From positions 186,001 through 250,000 of the forward strand of contig NZ_JAFKDE010000007.1 in the NCBI RefSeq assembly GCF_017255295.1: DNA of 64,000 bases, given 5' to 3'. Position 1 is the first letter of the stretch. Each line of letters starts with the position of its first letter. This document shows, piece by piece, positions 9,248-20,818 of the stretch. Position numbers and translations under genes: made by a program. This stretch comes from Nitratireductor aquimarinus (lineage in GTDB: Bacteria; Pseudomonadota; Alphaproteobacteria; Rhizobiales; Rhizobiaceae). The notes under the pieces were generated by a model, which was not told the origin of the DNA, did no database searches, and saw nothing but the letters and a program-made list of their open reading frames with translations.

Positions 9248-9904
9248 ATGAGGCGAATCACTGCGGACAATGCGGCGGCGTTCATCCGCGCCAACACGGC
9301 GCTGACGCGGCCGCCGCATGTGCCCGAGATCGCCCTTCACCTGGCCGACGAGGCGCACGACCTCTGGCAACGCACCGAAGAGGAGCTTGCCGAAATCGGT
9401 CTGCCGCCGCCCTTCTGGGCCTTTGCCTGGGCGGGCGGACAGGGGCTTGCGCGGTATGTGCTCGACCATCCCGAAACCGTGCGCGACCGCACCGTGCTGG
9501 ACTTCGCCACCGGCTCGGGACTGGTCGCCATCGCCGCGGCAATGGCGGGCGCGAAACGCGTGATGGCGGCGGATATCGATCCGTTCAGTGCACCGGCCTG
9601 CGCGCTGAACATGGCGGAAAACCACGTATTGTTCGAAACCACGCAGGACGATCTCGTCGGACTGACGGACGGATGGGACGTGGTGCTGGCGGGCGACGTT
9701 TTCTACGACAGGGCCATGACCGAGACGCTGACGCCATGGTTCGAACGGCTTTCACGGGCCGGCTCCACCGTGATTGTCGGCGATCCCGGCCGCAGCTACC
9801 TGCCGCGCGAGCGCCTTTCCGAACTCGCCGTCTACACCGTGCCGGTGACGCGCGCGCTGGAAGATGCCGAAGTGAAACGCACCACAGTCTGGCAATTCAC
9901 TTGA
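9248..9904 (+). CDS. Protein lysine methyltransferase, METTL20/ETFB-KMT-like
   Basis: 218 aa from the ATG at 9248; longer starts overlap the EVE gene. A class I SAM methyltransferase: LDFATGSGLVAIAAA is the glycine-rich motif I (about 87-101), then MAADIDPF (motif II) and VVLAGDVFYD. The DVFY tetrad fits the DxxY motif after motif IV of the MTF16 lysine methyltransferases. An Agrobacterium METTL20 orthologue methylates ETF-beta and ribosomal L7/L12, so the same substrates are plausible here; that is inference. Often annotated simply as nicotinamide N-methyltransferase-like. Lies 8 bp after the EVE gene. Confidence 0.75.
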   Translation: MRRITADNAAAFIRANTALTRPPHVPEIALHLADEAHDLWQRTEEELAEIGLPPPFWAFAWAGGQGLARYVLDHPETVRDRTVLDFATGSGLVAIAAAMAGAKRVMAADIDPFSAPACALNMAENHVLFETTQDDLVGLTDGWDVVLAGDVFYDRAMTETLTPWFERLSRAGSTVIVGDPGRSYLPRERLSELAVYTVPVTRALEDAEVKRTTVWQFT

Positions 9905-9961
9905 CCACTCCGGGGGGCATGGGTTCAATCCCGGCTCAAGACATCGGAGGAGGAGGACACG

Positions 9962-10369
9962 ATGGATTTTGCGGGGCTCAATTTTCTTGCCATTTTTGTG
10001 GCGGCGGTGGCCGCCTGCCTGTTCGGAGCGCTCTATTATCGCGCGCTGGGAACGGCATGGATGAAGGCCGCACGCATCAAGCCCGAAGAGGCAAAGATGA
10101 CGCCCCCACTCGTCATTGCCGCGTTTGTAGCGGAGCTGATCATGGCGTGGGTGCTGGCCGGGGTGATCGGCCATCTGGGCCTGGGCCAGGTAACATTCTG
10201 GAACGGCATTATCTCGGGCGCATTCCTGTGGCTCGGCTTCATGGCGACGACCGTGGTCGTCAACCAGCGCTATCAGGGCTTCGGATGGACGCTGAGCGTG
10301 ATCGACGCCGGCCACTGGCTGGGCGTTGCGCTGATCATGGGCGGCATTATCGGGTTATCGGGTGCCTAG
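9962..10369 (+). CDS. DUF1761 membrane protein
   Basis: 135 aa with four hydrophobic helices (about 6-26, 47-67, 78-98, 108-130). The conserved LYYRALGTAWMKA after helix 1 and the late GHWLGVALIMG are characteristic of DUF1761. A GGAGGAGG-type site precedes the ATG. Function unknown. It stands alone between the methyltransferase and the XRE gene. Confidence 0.8.
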   Translation: MDFAGLNFLAIFVAAVAACLFGALYYRALGTAWMKAARIKPEEAKMTPPLVIAAFVAELIMAWVLAGVIGHLGLGQVTFWNGIISGAFLWLGFMATTVVVNQRYQGFGWTLSVIDAGHWLGVALIMGGIIGLSGA

Positions 10370-10384
10370 AGCCAGGGCTCAAAA

Positions 10385-10440
10385 CATCATTAATTGATTT
10401 CAGAGCATCAAAAGTGATGTACTAGACATCAATAGTGAAA
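10385..10440. promoter_or_regulatory. Three-fold operator, 21 bp period, upstream of the XRE gene
   Basis: CATCA begins at 10385, 10406 and 10427, exactly 21 bp apart, each followed after 4-5 bp by TGA-rich half-sites: CATCA-TTAAT-TGATT, the perfect CATCA-AAAG-TGATG, and CATCA-ATAG-TGAAA. The array overlaps the AT-rich promoter region (TATTAT near 10442) 30-90 bp before the XRE start. It looks like an autoregulatory operator bound on one helix face. Confidence 0.65.
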
Positions 10441-10471
10441 GATATTATATGCATCCTAAGACGGAGCGCCA

Positions 10472-10744
10472 ATGATTACCGCCGCACAAATGCGCGCCGC
10501 CCGCGCCCTTCTGGGCATCGACCAGAAACAGCTGGCCGAGTTAGCGGGCGTTTCCCTGCCCACCATTCAGAGAATGGAGGCCAGCGAAGGCAATGTGCGC
10601 GGCGTGGTCGACACGCTGTCCAAGGTGGTCGAGGCGCTGGGCGCCGCCGGCATCGAGCTGATCGGTGACCATGCGCCCAGCCTCGGCACCGGCCGCGGCG
10701 TACGCTTCAGGGAGCCGACCCCGGCAAAGGTGAAATCCGTCTGA
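10472..10744 (+). CDS. Small XRE-family helix-turn-helix regulator
   Basis: 90 aa. One HTH_3 domain covers about 5-60: ARALLGIDQKQLAELAGVS forms helices 1-2, and LPTIQRMEAS is the recognition helix. The C-terminal 30 residues are short and basic, without a ligand domain. GGAG lies 6 nt before the ATG. The iterated operator directly upstream suggests autoregulation, and the sulP gene starts 70 bp downstream on the same strand, so the regulator probably controls that transporter too. Confidence 0.88.
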   Translation: MITAAQMRAARALLGIDQKQLAELAGVSLPTIQRMEASEGNVRGVVDTLSKVVEALGAAGIELIGDHAPSLGTGRGVRFREPTPAKVKSV

Positions 10745-10814
10745 GACGAAATGCAACGGCGACCGCCTGCAAGACGCCGACGGCCTTCCGCTGCCGATGG
10801 TATGAGGCTTTCCC

Positions 10815-12503
10815 ATGCAGGCGAGCGCCACGCGCCCCGGTTTCACTGCTCTTTTCACGCCCAAACTGCTGACCGTGCTGCGCGAGGGCTATGGCCCTGC
10901 CGCGCTCAAGGCCGACATTGTTGCCGGCCTGACGGTTGCGATCATCGCGCTGCCGCTGTCGATGGCCATCGCCATCGCTTCGGGCGTGCCGCCGGAGCGC
11001 GGACTCTACACGGCCATTGTCGGCGGCTTTCTGGTTTCAGCGCTTGGCGGCAGCCGGTTTCAGATCGGCGGACCGGCGGGCGCGTTCATCGTGCTCGTTT
11101 TCGCAACGGTGCAGGCGCACGGCATAGACGGGCTGATCCTCGCCACCTTCCTCTCCGGTTTCATCCTGCTTGCCATCGGCTTTCTGCGGCTAGGAACCTT
11201 CATCAAATACGTGCCCTACCCGGTCACGGTCGGCTTCACCTCCGGCATCGCCGTCATCATCCTGACGAGCCAGCTCAAGGATTTCTTCGGCCTGACACTG
11301 TCGGGCGCGGAGCCCGGGCCCTTCATCCCCAAATTGCAGGCGCTGGCGGAAGCCGCGCCGACGGTGAACGCCGCAGCACTTTTGCTGGCGCTTGGCTCGG
11401 TGGCCGTGATCGTCGGGCTGCGCCGCTGGCGGCCGCACTGGCCGGGCTTTCTGATCGCCGTGGTGGCGGCCACGCTGGTCGCCTGGGCGCTGGGTCTGCC
11501 GGTGGAAACCATCGGCTCACGGTTCGGCGGCATTCCGCAAATGCTGCCCGCCCCGCATCTGCCGGACCTGAGCACCGAAAAGATCATGGCGGTTCTGCCC
11601 GCCGCTTTCTCGTTTGCGCTTCTGGGCGGTATTGAGAGCCTGCTTTCGGCGGTGGTGGCCGATTCCATGACCGGCCGGCGGCACCGCTCCAACAGCGAAC
11701 TGGTGGCGCAGGGCGCGGCCAATATCGGTTCGGCGCTGTTTGGCGGCTTCTGTGTGACGGGCACCATTGCGCGCACGGCCGCCAATGTGCGGGCCGGCGC
11801 ACGCGGGCCTGTTTCGGGCATGCTGCATTCGCTGTTTCTTCTGGCGTTCATGCTGGTGGCCGCGCCGCTGGCGCGCTTCATCCCGCTTGCAGCCCTTGCT
11901 GCCATTCTGGCCGTGGTGGCGTGGAACATGGCGGAGAAGCACCAGTTTGCAGCACTGCTGCGCTCATCGTGGGGCGACGCGGTGGTGCTTCTGGTGACGT
12001 TCCTGCTGGTGGTGTTCCGCGACCTGACAGAGGGCATTCTGGTGGGCTTCGGCCTCGGCGCGCTGCTCTTTCTGCACCGCATGTCGGAAGCGGTGCGCGT
12101 GGAGCATGGCGTTTCATCGCTGAGCGACCAGCCAGACAGCGGCGAAGGCCCCTATTCGGCGGCGAACGCGACGGATGACGATGTGGTGGTCTACCGCATT
12201 GCCGGCGCGTTCTTCTTCGGCGCGGCGGCTGCGGTGGGGGCGGCGCTCGACCGGATTGGCGGCCAGCCGAAAGCCTATGTCATCGATATCGGCTCGGTGA
12301 GCTTTCTCGATTCCACGGCGGCCGCGACCATTGAAGGTTTCGTGCGCAAGGCGCGCCAGCAGGGAACCAATGTCTATCTCGCGGGGGCGAGCCAGCCGGT
12401 GCGCAAATTGCTGCGCACCCACGGGATGCGGCCACCCGCACTCCGGTTCTACAGCCGGCTGGACGACGCCATCAGCGCCGCAAGGCGGGATGCCGCCGGC
12501 TAG
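10815..12503 (+). CDS. SulP-family anion transporter with STAS domain
   Basis: 562 aa. About 12 membrane segments (to about 420) are followed by a STAS domain (about 455-555, with IDIGSVSFLDSTAAATIEGF). Family marks: DIVAGLTVAIIALPLSMAIAIA and SGVPPERGLYTAIVGG at the start of the membrane region, and the helix-3 type GGSRFQIGGPAGAFIV. SulP proteins carry sulfate, bicarbonate or dicarboxylates; substrate cannot be read here, and no carbonic anhydrase is adjacent. The TAG stop is the first three bases of a RIME-like element. Confidence 0.92.
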   Translation: MQASATRPGFTALFTPKLLTVLREGYGPAALKADIVAGLTVAIIALPLSMAIAIASGVPPERGLYTAIVGGFLVSALGGSRFQIGGPAGAFIVLVFATVQAHGIDGLILATFLSGFILLAIGFLRLGTFIKYVPYPVTVGFTSGIAVIILTSQLKDFFGLTLSGAEPGPFIPKLQALAEAAPTVNAAALLLALGSVAVIVGLRRWRPHWPGFLIAVVAATLVAWALGLPVETIGSRFGGIPQMLPAPHLPDLSTEKIMAVLPAAFSFALLGGIESLLSAVVADSMTGRRHRSNSELVAQGAANIGSALFGGFCVTGTIARTAANVRAGARGPVSGMLHSLFLLAFMLVAAPLARFIPLAALAAILAVVAWNMAEKHQFAALLRSSWGDAVVLLVTFLLVVFRDLTEGILVGFGLGALLFLHRMSEAVRVEHGVSSLSDQPDSGEGPYSAANATDDDVVVYRIAGAFFFGAAAAVGAALDRIGGQPKAYVIDIGSVSFLDSTAAATIEGFVRKARQQGTNVYLAGASQPVRKLLRTHGMRPPALRFYSRLDDAISAARRDAAG

Positions 12504-12603
12504 AGCGCCGTGCGTCCATTCGGACGCACAAAGGACGCTCTAACCGTTGAACCTGCGCATCGCGCTTTCCGAAAATCGATCCCGATTTCCGGGCCGATGC
12601 GGC
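12501..12603. repeat. RIME1-like element, copy 2 (complete)
   Basis: Two hairpins: TAGAGCG...GTGCGTCC-ATTC-GGACGCAC...CGCTCTA, then GCATCG...CCGAAAATCGAT...CGATGC. It starts on the sulP stop codon. A second, truncated copy follows immediately with a 103 bp period. Reverse-complemented, it matches the element at the window start almost base for base. Confidence 0.9.
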
Positions 12604-12671
12604 TAGAGCGCCGTGCGTCCATTCGGACGCACAAAGGACGCTCTAACCTGTTGAATCTGCGCATCGTGCTT
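12604..12671. repeat. RIME1-like element, copy 3 (first hairpin only)
   Basis: Tandem repeat of the neighbouring copy, identical through the first hairpin, then broken at GCATCGTGCTT where it meets the TAA stop of yciB. The convergent ends of sulP and yciB are thus both in element sequence. The hairpins may act as a two-sided transcription barrier, though there is no T-run. Confidence 0.85.
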
Positions 12672-13317
12672 ACTTGGTGGGCTCTTCCAGCGAGTGCTTC
12701 ATGATGAGCGGCATCTGGCTCATCGTGAAGAGAATGGTGATCGGCATGATGCCCCACACCTTGAAGGCGACCCAGGTGTCGGTGGAGAACATCCGCCACA
12801 CCACTTCGTTGACCACCGCCAGGAAGATGAAGAACAGGCCCCAGCGCAGGGTGAGTTTGCGCCAGCCTTCCGCATCCAACTTGAAAGCGGAATCGAACAC
12901 ATAGCCGAGCAGCGACTTGCCGAAGGCGAGACCGCCCAGAAGCACCACGCCGAACAGCGTGTTGACGATGGTCGGCTTCATCTTGATGAAGATTTCGCTG
13001 TGCAGGTAGAGCGTCAGCGCGCCGAACACGAACACCACCACGCCCGAAACGAGCGGCATGATGGGAAGGGTGCGCGTGAGGACCCAGGAAACGGCGAGCG
13101 CAATGGCCGTGGCGGCCATGAAGAGCGCGGTTGCAACGAACAACGGGCCACCGAGCTCCGCCAGCGCGGGAAAGCGCCCGACCAGCCACTCGCCGCGCGA
13201 ATTGGCGAAGAAGAACACCATGAGCGGCCCCAGTTCCAGCGCCAGCTTGAGGATCGGGTTGATCTCCTTGCGCTTGGGATCGGCGGGGTCGCGTTCAAAG
13301 ATGTGTTTCTCGCTCAC
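12670..13317 (-). CDS. yciB: YciB/IspZ-family inner-membrane septation protein A
   Basis: 215 aa, five to six membrane helices. Diagnostic blocks: [18 protein letters not shown] near residue 25-42, [18 protein letters not shown] around 110-128, [17 protein letters not shown] around 158-174, and [17 protein letters not shown]. YciB is linked to envelope integrity and septum formation. In Rhizobiales it commonly follows ftsY, as here (2 bp gap), so it is probably the last gene of the dapF-mtaB-ftsY-yciB transcript. Confidence 0.93.
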   Translation of the reverse strand: MSEKHIFERDPADPKRKEINPILKLALELGPLMVFFFANSRGEWLVGRFPALAELGGPLFVATALFMAATAIALAVSWVLTRTLPIMPLVSGVVVFVFGALTLYLHSEIFIKMKPTIVNTLFGVVLLGGLAFGKSLLGYVFDSAFKLDAEGWRKLTLRWGLFFIFLAVVNEVVWRMFSTDTWVAFKVWGIMPITILFTMSQMPLIMKHSLEEPTK

Positions 13318-13319
13318 GC

Positions 13320-14951
<1,632 letters not shown>

Positions 14952-14956
14952 GCCTG

Positions 14957-16240
14957 CTACGCCGCTTCCTGTGTGACAGCGACCGCAGTGAGCCGCTCCC
15001 CGTCGTGGCCGGTGATCCGCGCCTCGACAATCTGCCCCGGCTGACCGCCTTCAAGCGCGGCCAGCGTGAAACCCTCTGTGCGGCCAAGCCCTGGCCGCTC
15101 GATCAAAATGCGCTGACGGGTGCCGTCAAGCGATGCGAGATGCCGCGCATAGGCGGCATCGCCCACGGCGCGCAGACGCGCGGCGCGCTCCTTCACCAGC
15201 GCGCGGTCGAGCTGCGGCATGCGCGCCGCCGGCGTGCCCTCGCGCGGGCTGAAGGGGAACACGTGGAGATGCGTGAGCCCGCATTCCTCGACGATCTTCA
15301 GCGAATTCTCAAACATGGCGTCGGTCTCGGTCGGGAAACCGGCGATGATGTCCGCGCCGAACACGGCGTCGGGCCGGAGCGTGCGCACACGCTCGCAAAA
15401 TGCGATCGCGTCGGCGCGCAGGTGGCGGCGCTTCATGCGCTTCAGGATCATGTCGTCGCCATGCTGAAGCGAAAGGTGGAGATGCGGCATCAGTCGCTCC
15501 TCTTCCGCCAGGGCGCGCAGCAGCTCGTCATCCGCTTCGATGGAATCGATGGAGGAGAGACGCAGGCGCTCAAGCTCCGGCACTTCACGCAGAAGCGTGG
15601 AGACAAGCCGCCCGAGGCGCGGGCTGCCCGGCAGATCGGCCCCGAAACTGGTCAGGTCCACGCCGGTGAGCACCACTTCGCCATAGCCATTGCCGACGAG
15701 CTGGCGCACCTGATCGACCACCGCGCCCATGGGCACCGAGCGGGAATTGCCCCGGCCATAGGGAATGATGCAGAAGGTGCAGCGGTGATCGCAGCCATTC
15801 TGCACCTGAACGAAGGCGCGGGCGCGGCCCTCGATGGATTCGACCATGTGCGAGGCGGTCTCGCGCACTTCCATGATGTCGTTGACGCGAACCTTCTCGA
15901 ACTGGTTCACGCCGAAATCCGGCAGGGCGCGGTAATTGTGGGCCTTGAGCTTTTCCTCGTTGCCGAGAACGAGATCAACCTCATCCATGGCGTCGAAAGT
16001 GCCCGGCTCCGTCTGTGCGGCGCAGCCGGTGACGATGATGCGGGCATCGGGGTTTTCACGCCGCGCCTTGCGGATCGCCTGGCGGGCCTGACGCACCGCC
16101 TCGCCGGTCACGGCGCAGGTGTTGATGACGACCGCGCCGCCCGCCAGCTCCTCAAGCCCGGCGTCTTTCGCCTCGCGCTTGATGACCTCGGACTCATAGG
16201 CGTTCAACCGGCACCCGAATGTCAGTACATCCACCGCCAT
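14957..16240 (-). CDS. mtaB: tRNA t6A37 methylthiotransferase MtaB
   Basis: 427 aa. Radical-SAM enzyme converting t6A37 to ms2t6A. N-terminal UPF0004 domain with GCRLNAYES (Cys 9), VINTCAVT and TGCAAQ; radical-SAM cysteines in [15 protein letters not shown] (about 145-160); C-terminal TRAM-like region. The start [13 protein letters not shown] abuts the dapF stop, so these two are coupled. CAVT-type sequence and length favour MtaB over MiaB. Confidence 0.95.
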   Translation of the reverse strand: MAVDVLTFGCRLNAYESEVIKREAKDAGLEELAGGAVVINTCAVTGEAVRQARQAIRKARRENPDARIIVTGCAAQTEPGTFDAMDEVDLVLGNEEKLKAHNYRALPDFGVNQFEKVRVNDIMEVRETASHMVESIEGRARAFVQVQNGCDHRCTFCIIPYGRGNSRSVPMGAVVDQVRQLVGNGYGEVVLTGVDLTSFGADLPGSPRLGRLVSTLLREVPELERLRLSSIDSIEADDELLRALAEEERLMPHLHLSLQHGDDMILKRMKRRHLRADAIAFCERVRTLRPDAVFGADIIAGFPTETDAMFENSLKIVEECGLTHLHVFPFSPREGTPAARMPQLDRALVKERAARLRAVGDAAYARHLASLDGTRQRILIERPGLGRTEGFTLAALEGGQPGQIVEARITGHDGERLTAVAVTQEAA

Positions 16241-17122
16241 TCAGGCTGCTCCCTCGGTCTCGCGCTCCCAGGCCCCGGTGGCGGGGTCGAAACGGCCGGA
16301 GAATTCCCATTCGGCAGGGCCGGTCATGATGACGTGATCGTCTTCGCGCCACAGAATATCGAGCGGCCCGCCCGGCACGGTGACGGTGACATGGCGACCG
16401 GTGCGTCCGGTGCGCGCGGCGGACACGGCGGCAGCGCAGGCGGCCGAGCCGCAGGCGCGCGTGAGCCCTGCGCCCCGCTCCCAGGTGCGCAGCGTCAGCG
16501 CGTCATCGGCGGTGACCTGAGCGATGGAGATGTTGGCGCGCTCCGGGAAGATCGGGTGATTTTCAAGAAGCGGGCCGAAACGCGGCAGGTCGTAATCATT
16601 GACGTCGCCCTCGACCCAGAAGATCGCATGCGGGTTGCCCATGGAGGCAACGGAGGGCGAATGCAGCACCGGCGCATCGATGGGGCCGACCTGCAGCTCG
16701 ATCATGCGCGTGTCGCGAAACTCTTCGGCGAGCGGAATGTCCTGCCAGCCGAAGCGTGGCTTGCCCATGTCGACCGAGATCAGGCCGTCCTCATGTTCCT
16801 CGGCGTTGAGGATGCCGGCAACGGTCTGGAAGGTGAAGACCTTCTGTCCCGTTTCGGCGGCGAGCGCCTGCACGACACAGCGTGTGCCATTGCCGCAGGC
16901 CTGCGCCTGACTGCCGTCGGAATTGAGAATTTCGATGTAATTGTGCGTGCCGGCGACGCGCGGATCATGGATGGCCATGATCTGGTCGAACCGGGTCGCG
17001 GGATCGGCGTTGAGGGCGCGGGCGGCCTCGGGCGAAACCCGGTCCGCGCGCCCGCGCATGTCGGCAACGATGATTGCGTTGCCGAGGCCGTTCATCTTCG
17101 CGAATGCTGCCTCAAGCGCCAT
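16241..17122 (-). CDS. dapF: Diaminopimelate epimerase
   Basis: 293 aa. Converts LL- to meso-diaminopimelate for peptidoglycan and lysine. The two catalytic cysteines are in [10 protein letters not shown] (about 75-84) and [12 protein letters not shown] (about 222-233). The N-terminal [15 protein letters not shown] is a slightly divergent form of the usual start (more often FTKMHGLGNDF...), in keeping with Rhizobiales DapF proteins. First gene of the leftward dapF-mtaB-ftsY-yciB run. Confidence 0.95.
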   Translation of the reverse strand: MALEAAFAKMNGLGNAIIVADMRGRADRVSPEAARALNADPATRFDQIMAIHDPRVAGTHNYIEILNSDGSQAQACGNGTRCVVQALAAETGQKVFTFQTVAGILNAEEHEDGLISVDMGKPRFGWQDIPLAEEFRDTRMIELQVGPIDAPVLHSPSVASMGNPHAIFWVEGDVNDYDLPRFGPLLENHPIFPERANISIAQVTADDALTLRTWERGAGLTRACGSAACAAAVSAARTGRTGRHVTVTVPGGPLDILWREDDHVIMTGPAEWEFSGRFDPATGAWERETEGAA

Positions 17123-17223
17123 AGTGGCTCCAAAACCCTGTGTCTCAGGCGCCTATATGGCTGATGACAGGCAAAATTACCAGACGAACGGCCCATCATT
17201 CGGCCCATCAATCGCACGCGGCG

Positions 17224-17385
17224 TCAGGCTATGACGACAATGCCCAACACGGCGAGAAGGAAGAGGATCAGCACCACGGCGATCAAGAGTTTTGCGCCGA
17301 TCATGGCCGCGCCCGCCAGGCTGTTCATTCCCAGCAGACCCGCGACGGCGGCAACGATCAAGAGAATGAGAATCCATTTCAGCAT
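17224..17385 (-). CDS. Small membrane protein, DUF1328/UPF0391 (YtjA-like)
   Basis: 53 aa from the ATG at 17385, preceded by AAAGGAGGG; a longer in-frame start would add a non-hydrophobic stretch not seen in the family. Two hydrophobic helices. WILILLIVAAVAGLLG and an Ala/Gly-rich turn (AGAAMIGAKLL) are typical of DUF1328. Function unknown; such peptides are often stress-induced. Confidence 0.85.
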   Translation of the reverse strand: MLKWILILLIVAAVAGLLGMNSLAGAAMIGAKLLIAVVLILFLLAVLGIVVIA

Positions 17386-17592
17386 TTTCGGCCCTCCTTT
17401 TGCAGCGCCGGGCGGCCGCTTTTCTTCATGCGACACCCGGCCTTCTGGCATGGTGACCGGCATGCAAAACGCTCCAGCGCCTGTTGAGCTGCATCAACGC
17501 GGGAAGGCCGGGCTGGTTCCCGGGGGGTTGAAAGAGGCCCGCGGATACTGTTGCCAATAAGAAACAGTTACAAACAGACATGCTCGAAACCG

Positions 17593-17621
17593 GTTCTTAA
17601 CCATGGGTGGGCTGTTATAAT
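17593..17621 (+). promoter_or_regulatory. Candidate promoter of the Omp19-like gene
   Basis: A consensus TATAAT at 17616-17621 lies 82 bp before the ATG, with only a weak -35 (GTTCTT near 17593) 17 bp upstream. A perfect -10 is uncommon in this GC-rich DNA, which makes it worth marking. No operator-like repeat is seen around it. Confidence 0.4.
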
Positions 17622-17702
17622 CGCCAAACTTTGCCACGATCGGGCATTTAGATGGAACCGGTGTGGATGCTCGTGCATTGGTCGCGCAAACGGAGAAACG
17701 GA

Positions 17703-18224
17703 ATGCCGCATAACAAAACCGCAATTCTGGCAGTATCGCTGATGGCGCTGGCGCTTGCCGGCTGTCAGAGCGACCGCTTCTCATCCATGAACAGCCCCGC
17801 GCCGCAGCCGCTGCCGTCCGCGCCGTCCGGCGTCGTGACGTCGAACCAGCTGCCGCCGCCCTCCGCCACGCAGACGGATCCGTCGCAGTTCCCCGAAGCG
17901 CCGCAGCAGACGCAGATGGCCGCGATCGACCCGAACACGGCCGCGGAAGTTTCCACCGGCAGCGTTGCCGGCGTGTGGAGCGTGAATGTGGCCGGCCAGT
18001 CCTGCCGCGTGGCCACGCCGCAGACCAAGTTCGGCGCCGGCTACCGCGCCGGCCCGCTGCGCTGCCCCGCACCGATGGACGGTGTGAAATCGTGGAATGT
18101 CGAGGGCAAGCAGCTCGCTTTCTACGACGCCAATGGCAGCGTGCTAGCAACGCTCTATTCGTCGGGCGCAGGCCGTTTCGATGGTCAGACCAGCAACGGT
18201 CAGCCGATTTCGCTGTCGCGCTAA
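17703..18224 (+). CDS. Omp19-type outer-membrane lipoprotein (AprI/Inh protease-inhibitor domain)
   Basis: 173 aa from the ATG at 17703, which has GGAG upstream. Signal peptide with lipobox LALAGC, Cys at about residue 21. A Pro/Gln/Ser-rich linker (about 30-80) leads to a C-terminal Inh-like beta-barrel domain: GVWSVNVAGQSCRVATPQTKFG, a second Cys in LRCPAP, and FYDANGSVLATL. The layout matches Brucella Omp19 (U-Omp19), a bacterial protease inhibitor and immunogen. Stand-alone gene. Confidence 0.85.
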   Translation: MPHNKTAILAVSLMALALAGCQSDRFSSMNSPAPQPLPSAPSGVVTSNQLPPPSATQTDPSQFPEAPQQTQMAAIDPNTAAEVSTGSVAGVWSVNVAGQSCRVATPQTKFGAGYRAGPLRCPAPMDGVKSWNVEGKQLAFYDANGSVLATLYSSGAGRFDGQTSNGQPISLSR

Positions 18225-18275
18225 AGCAAGACCGCCAACACATTTCGGCCGAAAGGCCAAGCTTGAAAGTCTGAC

Positions 18276-19481
18276 ATGACATTGCGTGACGGTCTCGTGA
18301 CCCATCCCTCCGTCACAAAGCGCTACGACCATCTGGTCGAGACCGGTGCGATTGCGCGCGACCCCGCGCAGGAAACCATCGCAGCCGCGCTCGACCAGCT
18401 GATCGGCGAAATCAGCGACAAAAGACTGGCGCGCAAATCGAGCGCGCTTGGCTGGCTGTTCGCCAAACGCCGCAAGGTGCAGGAGCCCGTGCGCGGGCTC
18501 TATGTCTATGGCGGCGTCGGGCGCGGCAAGACCATGCTCATGGACCTTTTCCATGAACTCGTGCCCGTGGAACACAAGCGACGCGCGCATTTCAACGACT
18601 TCATGGCCGATGTGCATGACCGCATCGGCCGGCACCGCGAGGCGCTAAAGGCCGGCGAGACGCAGGAAACGGATCCCATCCCGCCCGTTGCAGCCGCCCT
18701 TGCGAAGGAAGCATGGGTTCTGTGCTTCGACGAATTCACGGTGACCGACATTGCCGACGCGATGATCCTGTCGCGGCTTTTCTCGGCGTTGTTCGAGCGC
18801 GGCGTGGTGCTGGTCGCGACTTCCAATGTCGCACCTGACAACCTCTATCGCGACGGGCTCAATCGCGGCCTTTTCCTGCCCTTCATCGGCATTCTCAAGG
18901 ATCACACCCGCGTTCTCGAACTCGACATCGATACCGATTACCGGATGCAGAAGCTGAACCGCATTCCCGTCTACATGACGCCCGACGACGCGGCGGCCCG
19001 GGAGCAGATGGATGAAGCGTGGCAAACGGTGGTGGACGGGCAGCCCGTCGAGCCGGCGACGCTGACGGTGAAGGGACGCGCGGTGGCGGTGCCGCAGGCT
19101 TCCGGATCGGCGGCGCGCTTTGCCTTTGCCGATCTCTGCGAAAAGCCGCTGGGCGCGCGCGACTATCTGGCCATTGCCGGGGCGTTCGACACGGTCTTCA
19201 TCGACAATGTGCCGACCATGGACATGAAGCGCCGCAACGAGGCCAAGCGCTTCATCCTGCTGATCGACACGCTCTATGACGCCGAAGCGCGGCTCTTTGT
19301 CTCTGCCGAAGCCGCGCCGGAGGCTCTATATACGGCTAGCAACGGCACGGAAGCCTTCGAGTTCGACCGCACGGCCTCGCGCCTGATCGAAATGCAGAGC
19401 CGGGACTGGCTTGAGCGGACCACCGCGAAAAGCCGTGACCGGACTGACACGGACGACGATCAGGCCGGAAAGAAAGACTGA
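18276..19481 (+). CDS. zapE: Cell division ATPase ZapE (AFG1 family)
   Basis: 401 aa. P-loop YVYGGVGRGKTMLMDLF (about 76-92), Walker B VLCFDEFTVTDIADAM, and sensor region LVATSNVAPDNLY are AFG1/ZapE hallmarks. ZapE acts at the Z-ring late in division; the mitochondrial homologue is Lace1/Afg1. In Rhizobiales zapE regularly precedes mdh, as here. A 357 bp gap separates it from mdh, so it is probably not co-transcribed with the TCA operon. Confidence 0.93.
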   Translation: MTLRDGLVTHPSVTKRYDHLVETGAIARDPAQETIAAALDQLIGEISDKRLARKSSALGWLFAKRRKVQEPVRGLYVYGGVGRGKTMLMDLFHELVPVEHKRRAHFNDFMADVHDRIGRHREALKAGETQETDPIPPVAAALAKEAWVLCFDEFTVTDIADAMILSRLFSALFERGVVLVATSNVAPDNLYRDGLNRGLFLPFIGILKDHTRVLELDIDTDYRMQKLNRIPVYMTPDDAAAREQMDEAWQTVVDGQPVEPATLTVKGRAVAVPQASGSAARFAFADLCEKPLGARDYLAIAGAFDTVFIDNVPTMDMKRRNEAKRFILLIDTLYDAEARLFVSAEAAPEALYTASNGTEAFEFDRTASRLIEMQSRDWLERTTAKSRDRTDTDDDQAGKKD

Positions 19482-20804
<1,323 letters not shown>

Positions 20805-20818
20805 GAGTAGGCCGCGCC

